Below are positions 1-11,738 of a DNA stretch of 64,000 nucleotides, one piece after another (position 1 is the stretch's first letter; the number at the start of each line of letters is the position of its first letter). Origin of the DNA: Rhabditoides inermis. Its lineage: Eukaryota > Nematoda > Chromadorea > Rhabditida > Rhabditidae. The notes beneath the pieces are model-generated. The model was not told the DNA's origin. It did not search any database and saw nothing but the letters and a program-made list of their open reading frames with translations. The position numbers and the translations under genes are program-made. The stretch spans positions 147,001 through 211,000 of the forward strand of contig CAWZYM010000258.1 in assembly GCA_963966185.1 (NCBI GenBank), given 5' to 3'.

Positions 1-14
1 CGCTCCCTTCTTTC

Positions 15-19
<5 letters not shown>

Positions 20-66
<47 letters not shown>
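20..66. repeat. (CT)n microsatellite
   Basis: Almost pure CT dinucleotide tract at the left edge of the window. It is the first of many CT/GA tracts here, most of them lying in introns. Confidence 0.95.
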
Positions 67-70
<4 letters not shown>

Positions 71-156
71 CGTGTTTTTGTGCGCCGCGCTTTATCCTTT
101 ATTCACTTGTTCGAGTATGTCATTGTGGTTCGCTATCGATCACCACCGTTTTCCAG

Positions 157-225
157 GGGACAATGCAGACGCTTCCGGAAATAATGAGTCAAACGCTGGC
201 AAATTCGATGCAATCCATCACATAC
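157..225 (+). CDS. Candidate isolated exon (possible first exon of the 5.4-7.4 kb gene)
   Basis: A 69-nt phase 0/0 exon is bounded by a good acceptor (ttttccag, ending at 156) and a good donor (gtgagt, at 226). It contains an ATG at 163 and would encode about 21 residues from that ATG. The phase fits the next exon at 5374, but that would need an intron of about 5.1 kb. It could equally belong to a gene entering from the left of the window, or be chance. Nothing in the peptide is recognisable. Confidence 0.25.
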
Positions 226-489
226 GTGAGTCCTTTCCAAATAATTGTGACATCTATTAGTCAGTACGCGTATTTTCGTCCGTGCACGGGGTTACTGATT
301 TGGTTATTGGTTGTGCACTCTGTGAGAAGAGCTTTCTCCCCCTCTCTATCTCTCCCCCCTCTCTCTCTCACCATAGCTGTCCGTGCAACCTCCACGAATG
401 ATTTCTTCTTCGGCGCTGGCGTTCCTTCATTTAATTGCGCCATTTCCTGCAGATTAACAATTGCCTCTTGTTTTCGAATCTTTCTCTCT

Positions 490-1110
490 ATCTGCTATAG
501 GGTATCCCCCATTTTCACGGTACGCAATCATCTCGGTCGACCCAGGCACGAACCAGACAATGAGATAATGACGTCGAAAAGAAGCACATTTTGATGTGTT
601 TAGGCTCAAATAAGCACTTCTCGAAAGAAAATCACAAATATCGAGCCGACAATCTGTTGGTAGTAGCCAGAGGTTCACTCTCCCGAAGTTTGATTTTTTT
701 TTGGTTGATTTTTTTTTTTGGTTGAGAAAGTTATTAAAGAAACACTGAATCACCTATTGAAGCTATTCATTTTGGAGGTTTTTCTCATGAATTAAAAATT
801 CTGGAATAGCGATAACAACAAAAGCAAGCCGACAATCGCTAAAGAACAGTGACAGCATGCCTCTCTCTGTTTAAAGGACAAAAATTTAGAAAATGTTTGA
901 ACAAAGTTATTAACTCCGGAAAGTGCTCCAATTTGCTTCATTTGACTTGCAAATGACCCTCATTTCCCTAAAATTAGACCGCCAAGCGCGCGAATCGCGC
1001 GATCGAATGATGGCGCGCGGACCGATAGCGCGACCAAATGCGATGAAATGCTGTCTGGAAAATACGCGGCGAGTGAACAAGCGTACCGTGAACGGGGGGA
1101 ACACCCTATA
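490..1110. repeat. Diverged dispersed repeat, copy 1
   Basis: This block matches 1735-2640 in the same order and orientation. Shared anchors include gacaatctgttggt, attctggaat.gcgatat, attagaccgccaa.cgcgc and gtgaacaagcgtaccgtgaac. The copies are clearly diverged, with many indels. No long ORF, no terminal repeats and no recognisable domain were seen, so the family is unknown. Confidence 0.6.
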
Positions 1111-1734
1111 TCTCTCTGCATTCTCAATAGTTGTTCGTTTTTCAACTGTCAATGCATTTTATAGAGACGTTTTTTTCTCTCGAGAATCTTGACGCATGAA
1201 TTCGAAGAAAACAGTTGCCGAATAGATGGGAAAAACGTGTTCAAAATTTATAAACACAATGGCGGTCTACAGTACTATATTTAAGTACAACTGATGAAGC
1301 TCGAAAACAATGGTAAAAACTTACAATTCTCACTTCGGCTGGATCATCTGTTAGGGGAGCGGAGCTACCGAGAGCAGCCGACGACATTACAGTAGGACAG
1401 TGAGAAAATACAGTAACCAGAGTACAGGGAAAAGTACAGTAGGAGAGAGAAACGAGATAGAAGGTGCCCTTGTGTACAGGTGTGAGTGTGATGTGATATT
1501 GAGATAGAGGCGCATCCCTGCCTTTATCTCGCGTTGCCCGGACGACACACCGAACACTCAATAGACAGAGTAGAGAATAGAGAGAGGGGCAAGACAGAGG
1601 AAGAAGATAATAGAGGCTTTCCTTGATCGGTGTGAGGGTGAAGTAAATTACGGATATGCTTCTAAAATATTTTAAATATCTTTCGAACATGATGATGCTC
1701 GAGAAGAGCGGCTCGGCGTATGGAAGGGAGTGCA

Positions 1735-2640
1735 CCCTCTTTCTCCCCCCTTTCACGATACGCATACTTTCTCGGTCGATTGATACATGAACCAGACAAC
1801 AAGAAAATGAACTCGTGAAAAACACTTCTCGTTGTTTTTGGTTTTGAAAAAGCTTTTCCTGGAAAGTTGCAGAAGCAGATCCCGACAATCTGTTGGTGTA
1901 CTTACAAGTTTGCTTTTCCAAAACTTTTTTTTCGGTTGAGTTTAAACTAAGTTATTGTTATTGAAATACTGAACCATCTACTAACTTTGTTCAGTTTTGA
2001 GTTTTTCATGACTAAGAATTCTGGAATCGCGATATGTAAAAAAAATCGCGATATGTATAAAGAATTCTGGAATCGCGATATGTAAAAAAGCGATTAATGT
2101 TGGGATTTCGTAACTATTTTTACGCCAAAAAATAGTTGAATTCGAATCTTGCGCTCATGTAGTTTATGCGGGAAGGGCGGGCTGTTCGGATGTGTAGTCG
2201 CGTGGAGTAGAGTGCCTTCTAGGTCAATCGATTATCGATCGAGTGCGCAGCCATAAGAGAGTGCAGAAGACATGGAAGAAGCTCGTCTAGACAACCTTCA
2301 CTACATGTGGGAACGTGCTGAACTAGGCCACCAAACTACAACCGGCGCAAAATCAAAAAAACAACATTTCCAACTTCGGGGGCATGAAATTGTCCATTTA
2401 AAATCCTATAAACAGTGACAATGTTCTCTGTCAAACAGAGCATTTCTTGTAAGAATTTAGAAAACTCGAGAAAGTGCTCTGATCTGTTTTTCTTGGCTCT
2501 TAAATAATACTCGTTTATTTCAAATTAGACCGCCAAACGCGCAAACCGCGTAGTCAAATGATCTCGCGCGGATCGATAACGGAGATGTTATAAAAAGGAA
2601 AAAAGTGAACAAGCGTACCGTGAACAGGGAAATATGATTG
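1735..2640. repeat. Diverged dispersed repeat, copy 2
   Basis: This is the second copy of the 490-1110 block. It is longer because about 290 nt (roughly 2100-2390) have no counterpart in copy 1. Within it, the short unit around tcgcgatatgtaaaaaa is repeated locally at about 2030-2090. The bases between the two copies (1110-1735) carry no recognised gene. Confidence 0.6.
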
Positions 2641-3566
2641 AGATCAAGAAAGGTACACTAATAAATAAACACTTTTTATGCATCACAAGTGATACGTGAA
2701 TGAAGATAAAAAAACAATATTAAAAATAAATTCCGAACAAAAACATGTGAGTAAAAAATAGATGACAAGATGCAAAGTTTTCATTTTGTAGTGAAAACAG
2801 CGCGTAGGGTCATGCACTGCCGCGTCGATAGAAAACGACGCTTTACGAAATGAACTTTGCCGCTCGTTTTTCACATATACTCATATACAGTGCAGTCGAC
2901 AGTTGTGATTTTCGCAAAAAAAATCTGCTCTAATAAGAGGATTCGCAGAGGATTGTATGCATGTGTATGAACATATATTGCAATAATTGGAGGAAGTGGA
3001 GTATGAATGTGTGACTCTCTCCCTCTCTCTCTCACTTCGTTTTCGCTTCCTCGTTCTTCTTTCTGTTTGCTTCTTCCTTTCTAAACTCTTGCAGGATGCG
3101 TTTTGTTTTTCTATGTCGTTTTCGCTCTCACTCTTTCGTTATCTCTATCTCCCTTCCTCTTCCACAATTCATCTATTGTTACCATGCGACACCAATGCGG
3201 TTCCTAGTCAGACCAGACCATTCAATCCAAAATCCAAACAGCATCCTCTCATTCCCCATAATCCTTGTTTGTGCAGCGATTTCAATATTCTCGAAGCGAC
3301 TCAATGTGCTATAGTAATCTATTTCGGCTGCAAGCATTGTATGATTAGTATCGTATTGCGTCTGGTCTATCCAGCCCCTTCCACTCCAATTTGTGCCCTT
3401 CTAATCAGACGCCGAGTCGAATAATCCATGCTTCTGTGAATGAATCCTAATTGCTAGTAGGAACGCACACCCTACTCTACTCCTGCTTCACCTTTATACA
3501 GCTCCTTCTACACTTTCTCTTCTGCCTCCATACTTCTTTCCCTGCTCTTTCTGCTCCTGCTCTCTA
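2641..3566. other. Non-coding stretch, no gene recognised
   Basis: AT-rich sequence followed by pyrimidine-rich sequence. The open frames here have no plausible exon borders on both sides and no recognisable residues. Confidence 0.5.
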
Positions 3567-3843
3567 TATAGTTTTCTTCAGGGAGATAGTTGGGGCCTCT
3601 GTGCATTTGACTACAGAAATGAAAATACTCATTTTCCGCGCGGGACCACGCACCGGGCAGTCGGTGAAAATGATATCGTGCCTTTCCAATTGCGTCGAGA
3701 AATGAGCATGCGCTTTCAAAATTGCAGCCTGCGAGATCATTTTCACCCACTGCCCGGTGTGTGGTCCCGCGCGGAAAATGAGTATCTTCATTTCTGTAGT
3801 CAAATGCACAGAGTCCCTAACTATCTCCCTGAAGAAAACTATA
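3567..3843. mobile_element. Foldback/MITE-like element with ~105-bp terminal inverted repeats
   Basis: The left arm begins tatagttttcttcagggag and the right arm ends ctccctgaagaaaactata. The arms stay complementary, with few mismatches, inwards through the cattttccgcgcgggaccac region to about cggtgaaaatgat, leaving a loop of roughly 50 nt. Total length is 277 bp with no coding capacity. The TATA at each tip makes a TA target duplication, as in Tc1/mariner-type MITEs, possible but not provable. No transposase is present, so if mobile it depends on another element. Confidence 0.85.
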
Positions 3844-4271
3844 CTCTCTCTCGCATCATCTTCATCGGAATAAAGTTGCGAAAACAGTGAGGTTCGTGCG
3901 AATTTTTCGTGGCTTTTAGCCAAGTCCATCTGCCACCTTCTGTCTATCTGTCTTGTTTTCGCCTTTTCGCCGTCCATCCCCACGTGATGTCCTCATCTCG
4001 TGTTGTAATGAGACAACGCTTTCTCATACCTTCATATTCTCCCTCTTTCTTTCTCGCAGGTGAACAGCCCATTTGATTACAGCGCCACGCATTCCCGACC
4101 GCTCACATGTCTCGGCTAAACACGAAGTGTTATTCTTCTCGTTTGTCTTTTTGAAAATTTCACACTGTTCCTCAGTCAGATCAATCCATCAGATATCATG
4201 CACGTTCGTCCTTCACTCCAGTCTCTCTTTTTTGCTGATTGACAGAGAAAAATAGGGGGAGGGGAGATTTG

Positions 4272-4318
<47 letters not shown>

Positions 4319-4558
4319 GAGATAAGTGAGTGTGATAGGAGGGCCGATCCATCTCTTTCGCAGTAGAGTAAAGCCGTGAGTAATAGTGTTTATGCTGTTT
4401 ATCGTGCAACAGTTGCTTTCCATGCGCTGTCTCTCATGCGCTGCGGCCGTTTTGTGATCGTCAAAAGATGATTACCCTTTTTTATTCATTTCCCATTTAG
4501 CTATGCCTTTCCGCAAAACATTTTCGCGAAACATAGCTTTCGGGAGCTATGTGAGAGA

Positions 4559-4571
4559 CTCTCTCTCTCTC

Positions 4572-4611
<40 letters not shown>

Positions 4612-4612
4612 G
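4559..4612. repeat. (CT)n microsatellite
   Basis: CT-rich tract with a few interruptions. A GA tract also occurs at about 4278-4312. The stretch from 3844 to 5373 otherwise shows only pyrimidine-rich non-coding sequence. Confidence 0.9.
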
Positions 4613-5026
4613 TGTGGATGACTGCTCATAAACACTCTGACTGGCTGTTGTTTGTATCTTATCGTATTTCGCATCCAATGTCCGGCCACCCTTTCATCCA
4701 TTCATGTATGTCTCACATTTCTCACGCAGAATGTGCGGTTTCGGGGCGGAATCGTAATTGGCGGCTGAATACTGAATACGAGATGCACTGGATGCACTCA
4801 TGATGCTTTACTATTCATTCCTCCTTCTACATCTCACATCTCCAAATCACTTCTCTGCGCTCTTTTCGGCACTCTACTTCCACTGTTACTTGCTCGTTTA
4901 ATTCTTTTCAGCTCCTCTCCTACATAGTTTGCTTGATTTTCATCTCTCAGACTCAGTGTCCCATTCACTTGGCCGTTCTGTACCTTGTACGCGTCAGGTG
5001 TTTATGTGCATGCATCTTGCTTCCGC

Positions 5027-5030
<4 letters not shown>

Positions 5031-5079
<49 letters not shown>
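5031..5079. repeat. (CT)n microsatellite
   Basis: Nearly perfect CT dinucleotide run about 300 bp upstream of the first confident exon of the four-pass membrane protein gene. Confidence 0.95.
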
Positions 5080-5081
<2 letters not shown>

Positions 5082-5373
5082 TGTCTCTCTTTCTAGTTCT
5101 CCCCATTTGCCTTTGTTTCTGATTTTATAGTTCCGTATGAGCCATACATTCGCCATTCTGTGAGTAATAATCTCACCGACTTTTTGTATTTGTCAAAGCT
5201 CAGTCAGTCTCTGCAGTCTTCGTAGTCGGAACGTCCAACAGATTTGTTGTAATAGACCTTTTTCGAAAACCTTTTAGATAATTGCTCTGTTTATCTTATC
5301 ACCTATCTTTCTGAAAATACATTGGATAACTACTATAATTACTACAACATTACTACTGTTCTTTCTTTTGCAG

Positions 5374-6011
5374 GCAGTAGGTGCTCCGGCGGTGCGCACT
5401 CTCACCCTGTTGGAGCGGCAGAAGATGAGCGAGATCGACCCACACATGTACTGTCTGCTAGAGAACTTACATGTACACGTGAGTGATGTTTCTTATCTTA
5501 CATTTTTCTCACGTTTTTTTTACTCACATTAGTGATTATGCAAGTGATTTTTGAAATGTGATTATCAGTGATCACACCTGCAAAAACAAAAAAAAGCTAA
5601 GATATTTGGACGATAACGTGACCACGAGATAGGATAGCGAGAAGAAAAGAGAGAAAGTGAGAGAGAGTGAGAGAGAGAGAAAGAGAGGAAGGCAGAGTTA
5701 GATAGGGAGAAAGAGAGTGAAAAATGGCGAATGCCATGTGGTTTTTCCTTTGCTTTTCAGATGATCTGAATACTCATCAGTCATGTTGTTTGATTTTGAT
5801 ATGAAAAGTATGTGACGTGTTGTAGCAACAGTGTTGAAATCCGATACAGGTTCTACTAAATTTGAACTACAAGGTTCACCTTACAATGCAATGACCTGGT
5901 TCAGAAAGGGTCGAAATGGATTATCGGATATCACATTCTGCTCACCGCACTCGTCACTCTACTCGCATGGCCAACAGCGCTCTATGTGTCGGTACGTATG
6001 TACCTCCCCTC

Positions 6012-6045
<34 letters not shown>

Positions 6046-7444
6046 ATCTCTCTCTCCATCTCTCTCTCCATCTCTCTCTCTCTCCATCTCTCTCTCTCCA
6101 TCTCTCTCTCCATCTCTCTCTCTCTCTCTCTCTCTTATCCATTTATTACAGGTAGCAGGTGCAGTGGTGATAGTCCTCGCCGTTGTTGGCATGAAGCGTC
6201 ACCAGCCCTCTCTCATTCTGCCATTCCAGATCTATGTGGTATGCTCTCACTGGTTTGACGAAAACCCAACAGAAGCGTGTAATTGTGGTGTTAAATTGAT
6301 GCTAACTTTTTGGTTTCTCGTAGCTTTTGTACATACTTCATATAGTCGGATTGGATTTTATATGTCATCCGTGACATTTCACATGTTGTGCAGTTCTGTG
6401 CAAACAACGTGCATGTTCTCAAATATCCAAAACGCTGTCATGTGAAGGAATCGAACCCGTGGGCAGCGCTCAGCGATTGAGCGCTGGCGGCGCGTTCTAC
6501 CACTGCGCCATAGAGGCTCGTAGTGAGAGGTCATTGAATCTTAAAAAGATACTTGCTCGTTTTATCTTATCATTGTACACTGAAGTGGCCAGTGGAGGTA
6601 GGTGGGCTCTCTCTTCGATCTCCTAACCACTGCCTCCATAGTGCAGTGGTAGTGCGCGCCGCCAGCGCACAATTGCTGCGATCTCTCCATGGGTTCGATT
6701 CCTACTCATGTAAGCGTTTTGGATATTTGAAGACAAACACGTTGTGTTGCACAAAACTGCACAACGTGTGAAATGTCACGGATGGCATATCCAATCCGAC
6801 TATAGAACACGCAAATATATGAAATCCGTGAAACGTATAGCGAAAACGTCTGAGCTATTATCGATCAAATCGTGAGTCTGAAACAAATATTCGAAGAGTA
6901 TGAACGAATGAAACAAACTCACTCTTCTTCTTTTCAGCTCCTCACTGTCTTTCTTCTTCTCTTTCTCGGAGCGTATCTATTCTTCGTCTCTATATTCGAC
7001 AAGGAGAAACATAAAAGTAACTTTTACACTCGATTGTGAAAGTCGATATCACACTATACCACTACTTTGTTCCTACACTATACTACTACTTTGTTCCATT
7101 TACACTCGATCGATACCACACTATACTACTACTACTTTGTTCCTGTACATACTATTACAACTATACAATGACAAACGATGCGACTCTCTCGTTGCAGACA
7201 GTTTCCACGGCCTGGATGCGGATGTGTGCACGGTGCTGCTGCACCTGTTCAACGTACTCTGCTCCCTGCTCCACTTATGGCAGTGCTCCGTCCTGTCAGC
7301 ATGCAGAAAGTATCTAGCCGAACTCCCGAAAAAAGGTGCTCAGAGAGAAATAGAGAGAGAGAGAGAGAGAGAATGTTAATCCTCTGAATTCCAGACGCAG
7401 CCGACCCAGAAGCAGTTGTGTCTCTGAAGATCGAGCACTGTTGA
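5374..7444 (+). CDS. Four-pass transmembrane protein, DUF7027/LAPTM-like nematode family
   Basis: Six exons join in phase: 5374-5478, 5905-5991, 6152-6238, 6938-7016, 7198-7335 and 7395-7444, ending in TGA. Exons 2 to 5 each carry one hydrophobic span: GYHILLTALVTLLAWP, VAGAVVIVLAVVG, LLTVFLLLFLGAYLFFV and a cysteine-rich VCTVLLHLFNVLCSLLHLW. The first exon has a short cytosolic-looking stretch (PHMYCLLENLHVHKG) that resembles the Cys-containing leader of nematode DUF7027/lysosomal-associated four-TM proteins. Translation may start at the ATG at 5425, inside the first exon and downstream of a gcag acceptor, or in an earlier exon (see 157-225). Length is about 165-200 aa. A poly(A) signal AATAAA lies at 7588. 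The molecular role is unknown; family placement is from topology and a weak motif only. Confidence 0.75.
6017..6134. repeat. (CT)n with CATCTCTCT units, in an intron
   Basis: CT tract with regularly spaced CCATCTCTCT interruptions. It fills most of the 160-nt intron between 5991 and 6152 and sits 20-30 nt after the donor. Confidence 0.9.
6341..6517 (-). mobile_element. tRNA-derived SINE-like repeat, copy on minus strand
   Basis: Read on the minus strand, it opens with a box A-like tggcgcagtggtagaacgcg and then a box B-like gggttcgattcc (near 6440-6455), followed by about 100 nt of non-tRNA body. The body contains caaatatcc, a gcacaacgtg-like segment, and a tail ending in atccaatccgactat. The T arm is not properly paired, so this is not a functional tRNA. 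It is homologous to, and inverted relative to, 6631-6805 in the same intron. Confidence 0.75.
6631..6805 (+). mobile_element. tRNA-derived SINE-like repeat, copy on plus strand
   Basis: It has the box A-like tagtgcagtggtagtgcgcg near 6639 and the box B-like gggttcgattcc near 6690-6702, then the same body as the minus copy ending in ccaatccgactatag. It faces the 6341-6517 copy across a spacer of about 113 nt, so the pair could fold into a long hairpin in the pre-mRNA of the four-TM gene. Confidence 0.75.
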
Positions 7445-7587
7445 TGTGGCTGAAGCGGGGCCTGAGTAGAGTAGACTATGGGTAGTCGATGCCTCCCTCT
7501 TTCACTACGGGTTGATGTGATTCGTGCGTACGGCATGTTGATTTGCAAGCAGCCTACTTTATGTTTTTAATGTATGACTCTATCATA

Positions 7588-7593
7588 AATAAA
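7588..7593 (+). terminator. Poly(A) signal AATAAA of the four-TM gene
   Basis: Perfect AATAAA 144 nt after the stop codon. Confidence 0.6.
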
Positions 7594-9118
7594 CCTTTCA
7601 CTCAAGTTCGCAGTGATGTTGATCAGAAGCTATGAAGAAACTGCGTTATAATCTAGTCTTTTTTACTTTTGCACTTTTTCACAAATCTATTTCAAAATAA
7701 TTAGATTGTTTATTTCAAAATAATTAGATGTGAAGATTTCGAATAGCAAGATGCATGACTTCCCGTTAGTTTGAAGGGACATTTTTGTTTCATACTAGCT
7801 CAACTTTGTACTTTGTTAGCATTTATTTTCAATCACATTTTTTCAGTGTCTAGTTTTTTTCATATATGATGCTGGTGAAAAAACGCTGATGAAGTCCCGA
7901 AAATTTGCTTTTCAGTACGGCCTTGTATAGGGAAATGGTGAAAAAAGGAAATTGTAAAAATTGTAAAGTGTTTTTCATGTATGTACATAGTTCACAAATG
8001 GTAACAAGCGTTACAACTATATGTTGTGTTGTTTCATGTTGCTTTATTTTTCCCCCTGAAACGCTGAGAATGTTGTGGGAACGGATACGTTCATTAGTCT
8101 GTTGCGCCATAGAAGCAATGTCTGCTGGCTGCTAATTCTGAGCGACCTCACTGCGTTTATCGAAAAGAAATGACGGTCATTTCTTATCAATTTCTGGTGA
8201 AACATGAGCTCGCGAAAACATGAAAGCTCTTAGTTACCGCATCATCCATTTGAAATTTTCGTGCCCGGACCCACCATGGGGAAGCTAGTGGGTCTTTTCA
8301 ATTTTTTGCCGCCTTTACATGAAATGACACACTTTCCTCTGCAGATAGATTTTTCTCATCAGGAGTTTCATCGTTTTGAATGAACACCGTGCAGACGACA
8401 TGTAAACGCATTGTATACGGAAAGTGAACGCAATGCTGACGACAAGTGGACCGTTGAAAACCGTCCATTCACATTGCCTTTCCACTGTGTTTACAAGACG
8501 TCTGCTCCGAAAATCACTGTTTCACACGGTTTGCACCTCTAAACGCATTTTGTTAAAATACCTTTTTTGTCAGTTGACATTTGAACACACACAATGTTTC
8601 GCACACAATCGCATTATCATTGTGTGTGTATGTATATCAAAACGCGATACTGTTCTCAATTTTTGTGATTGCATACTTTATCCGAGATTACGATAATCTA
8701 TTGTCATGCAAACTCCATTCTCAGATGTTCAAAAAGATGCACACAATGGCCTATTATTCTAAAAACTGTGTACAATTCCATTTACAACACTTATTGCTAC
8801 ATTCATCTAAGTGAAAAGATGTCTCCAGACCATGGATAACTTCCCTGTTTTTTCGGGTTGGCGTCGTTTTTGTTCCCGCTAACGTAATCATTTTTAAAAT
8901 TGTATGCACTTGGGAAAAGAACTGTGTATGTTACATGTTCGTGTTTCGAATCTTTTTATGAGAACGAGAGCGACCCTACATATCTTGAAAATCAAGAAAT
9001 ATTCCATTGCACAGAGACAATCTTTGAAATGTCAATAGTGTAGTGGCTTAGAACTGATAGTCGACTATTGCATATATTTATCAGTTTTCTAATCTTTTTT
9101 ACTTTTCTCATCTTGGTT

Positions 9119-9121
<3 letters not shown>

Positions 9122-9182
<61 letters not shown>
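9122..9182. repeat. (CT)n microsatellite
   Basis: Perfect or near-perfect CT run of about 60 nt in intergenic DNA. Confidence 0.95.
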
Positions 9183-9185
<3 letters not shown>

Positions 9186-10108
9186 CTTTTTTCATACATG
9201 CGATGGATATTAAAAACGTCATACTGCCACGTCAAAAAACATACATAGTTGATCATTAAGTGATTCTAAGGTTTCTGACTTTCTTCATGAATTGGAATCC
9301 ACTCCATTGTAGTCAATAACTTTCACATATCGCTTTTGAAAGTATGCTTTCATATTTAGTCTCTCTTTTAAATATTGCTGTACTATCGAACTGATCATAA
9401 TCAAACAACTTGAGCTGTATACCGCAGTCCAGTTTCCAGACAGGAGCAAAATAGAAATGGTAGTAACCTAGTGTTACACTTACTGACGTTCTCGTGTCGT
9501 TCATGTCATCGAGACATCAAGAGATGGAGCACACAATTTGCGACAAGGAATTAGATCAATGTGCATCTTGTTTCGGGTTTCGGGGAATACAGAGACAACT
9601 CATCTCTGCCAAACCTGCTACAGCAAAAAGAACAACAATTAGACAGAAATTGAGCCCGCGCGTCAGCACCACAATCTAGCTCCCAATAACTGTGCCATGA
9701 AGCAAATAGAACACCGTAGATCAATTGCGCTTTTCTGCAGTACTGAAGGCCAGTAGACAGTTCTTGATGGATTCTTATTTTGATTGAATAGTATTCTTGT
9801 ATTGTTGTGAAAAGGTGATCTTTCATTAATGAGGCTATTGCATTCTTGAAAAAAAGAATCGTCGTTAATAGTTAATTTGCACAAAATGAAAAGTGTTAGG
9901 TCGTTAGGTGTTAGGTTAACTCGTTGAAAGGATGTCAAAAAATATATAGCAACTGTGCTTGTGAAAAAGTATTCTGCAAGTTCTGTTCAAGTAAGTAAGC
10001 TCGCCGATCAGTTACAATTTATTTTATTAACATTTCGCGCTCATGTCACAGTTGGGTAGTCAATTAATTATCTATACATTGCAAGAATCGCGGTTGGCAA
10101 ATAAATAG

Positions 10109-10286
10109 TTTGACCTACTTTGTTTGCTCATGAATACGATAAGAGAATAATTTGACCTGCTTCGTTCCCTTAGGATTACGATAAAAGAATATTTTGACTA
10201 ACTTCGTTCCTTTAGGATTACGGTCAGAGAATAATTGAGAATAATTTGACATGCTTCGTTCCTTTAGGACATGCTCCGTTCCCAAA
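10109..10286. repeat. Minisatellite, about 42-bp unit, four imperfect copies
   Basis: Units starting tttgac occur at 10109, 10151, 10193 and 10245. Each carries a ctttcgttcc(t)ttaggattacg-like core and ends in a gagaataa-like segment. The last unit is spaced 52 nt from the third because of a small internal duplication of gagaataat. Confidence 0.8.
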
Positions 10287-11738
10287 GCCGCCGTTTTTTT
10301 TGCAATTTTCTCGATTGTTTTGTGAACATAAGAGTGAGGGATTGTTCAGTTACCCCCAGAATGCGCCCTTGTACCTTTAACGACAGTAATAAGATTGATT
10401 AGGCGATTAAAACTCGTTGAATGTTTTGAGCTTTGATCATTATTCACTATCACTCGACCAATCAGATCTGATTACGAATCTGATCGTGAGAATAACAAAT
10501 GTGAGCTTGATGAGAAACCTTCACGTTTGCTTTTTAACCACCTGTACTGTAAAACGCTGAACAGAATGATTATTTTCATAGAAAGATTTTGATCTGAACT
10601 TGAACAAAGTATGTAGTATTACAAAAAGTGTTTGTGTGGTAATCGTAGCTCATACACAGTGTGTACATTGAACATAGAATGATAGGTTTCTACAGGCAGG
10701 TTTTCTACAAGAACGCGTGTGATTCACTCAGTCACTCACATTCAGTGTGATGTCTGTATAAAGTGTGTATGGTCGGCTCTATCTTATTTCTCACTTTCGC
10801 CTTATCATCTTTGTAATTTGACTGCTCATTTCTTCTCATCCCGCTTACTTAGACCTTCCCTGCTCCGCCCACTCTTGAATCCACCTTCTCTCCTCATCTC
10901 TTCTTCATTTCTGCTCCTTCCTTCGCAAACCTGCAACACTCATTTTCCTACAGTAATGAGGCACTCAGTTATCTGGAGATAATGTCAGAATGATAGTATG
11001 AAGTCACTTTTTTCTGTTCTCTCTCTCTCCCGTCTGTGTTCCTTTTGTGTATGTCAGCACCCCTCAGTCATCCATCCATCTCCACTCAGTCTGCAGATGC
11101 AATTCCCTTCTGCGCAGCGATGGAAAACCACTCATTCCATTTCATAGCCACTTGGCCACTCATTATTGTAATCAACTCCCTCCTCTCTCCGACCCCCGCT
11201 CTTCTCTCTTCCTTTTTTCTCACTGCCTCTTCCTTTGTGCACTCTCCTTTCTCTTTCCTCTCTTCTTCCCTCCAACTCTTCTCCACTTCATCTCTCCCTC
11301 CTCCCTCTTCTTCCGTGAACTCTCCTTCCAATGCAATACCATACCTCCCTTTTCTCTGTTCCCTAACCTCCCTATTCGATTATAGCTGTTTTCACCTCCA
11401 ATCACTCTTGTGTTATTTGTATTGTTTATGATATGATTCAAAAGAGCGAGATTGGCGTGGGAAAGTATGTCGGATTGTCGGAATCGAGTGAGTATAAGAG
11501 TGAGTGAGAAAGTGGATAGTTCCTATCTGTCTCTCTCATTCATGAGCTCCTCCCCTTTCCTCACCTCTTCGTATACAATTCACCATTCTACTGTCATAGT
11601 TGTGGACCTACAAACGGTCATTCGTCGAATTCCGAAATGTATTCGCATACTTTTTTGTTTGTCTCCTACGCGCTTTTCCTATTTTCATAGTCTCCACTCT
11701 GTCCCATGCGCCCCTTTCCCTTTCAGTTGTATGCTGAT

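Larger units (their letters stand above)
7600..11700. other. Intergenic, no gene recognised
   Basis: AT-rich intergenic DNA. It contains a perfect (CT)n tract, a ~42-bp minisatellite, and a local duplication of atttcaaaataattagat near 7690-7733. No exon chain, RNA gene or domain could be supported. The part near 10700-11700 is pyrimidine-rich and probably includes the upstream region of the GPCR gene. Confidence 0.5.

Noticed and set aside
67..594. 175-aa open frame on the plus strand
   Set aside because: Low-complexity sequence running across splice-like sites, with no recognisable domain; most of it overlaps repeat DNA.
1241..1921. 226-aa open frame on the minus strand
   Set aside because: No domain, no exon partners, and it overlaps the diverged repeat region; judged chance.
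6435..6520. tRNA gene on the minus strand
   Set aside because: Box A and box B are present, but the T-arm and acceptor stems do not pair, and a homologous copy with an extra 100-nt body exists at 6631-6805, so it is a tRNA-derived repeat.
10109..10286. CRISPR-like array (regular ~42-bp units)
   Set aside because: The genome is eukaryotic, the units are contiguous and similar throughout with no unique spacers, and only four imperfect copies exist: a minisatellite.
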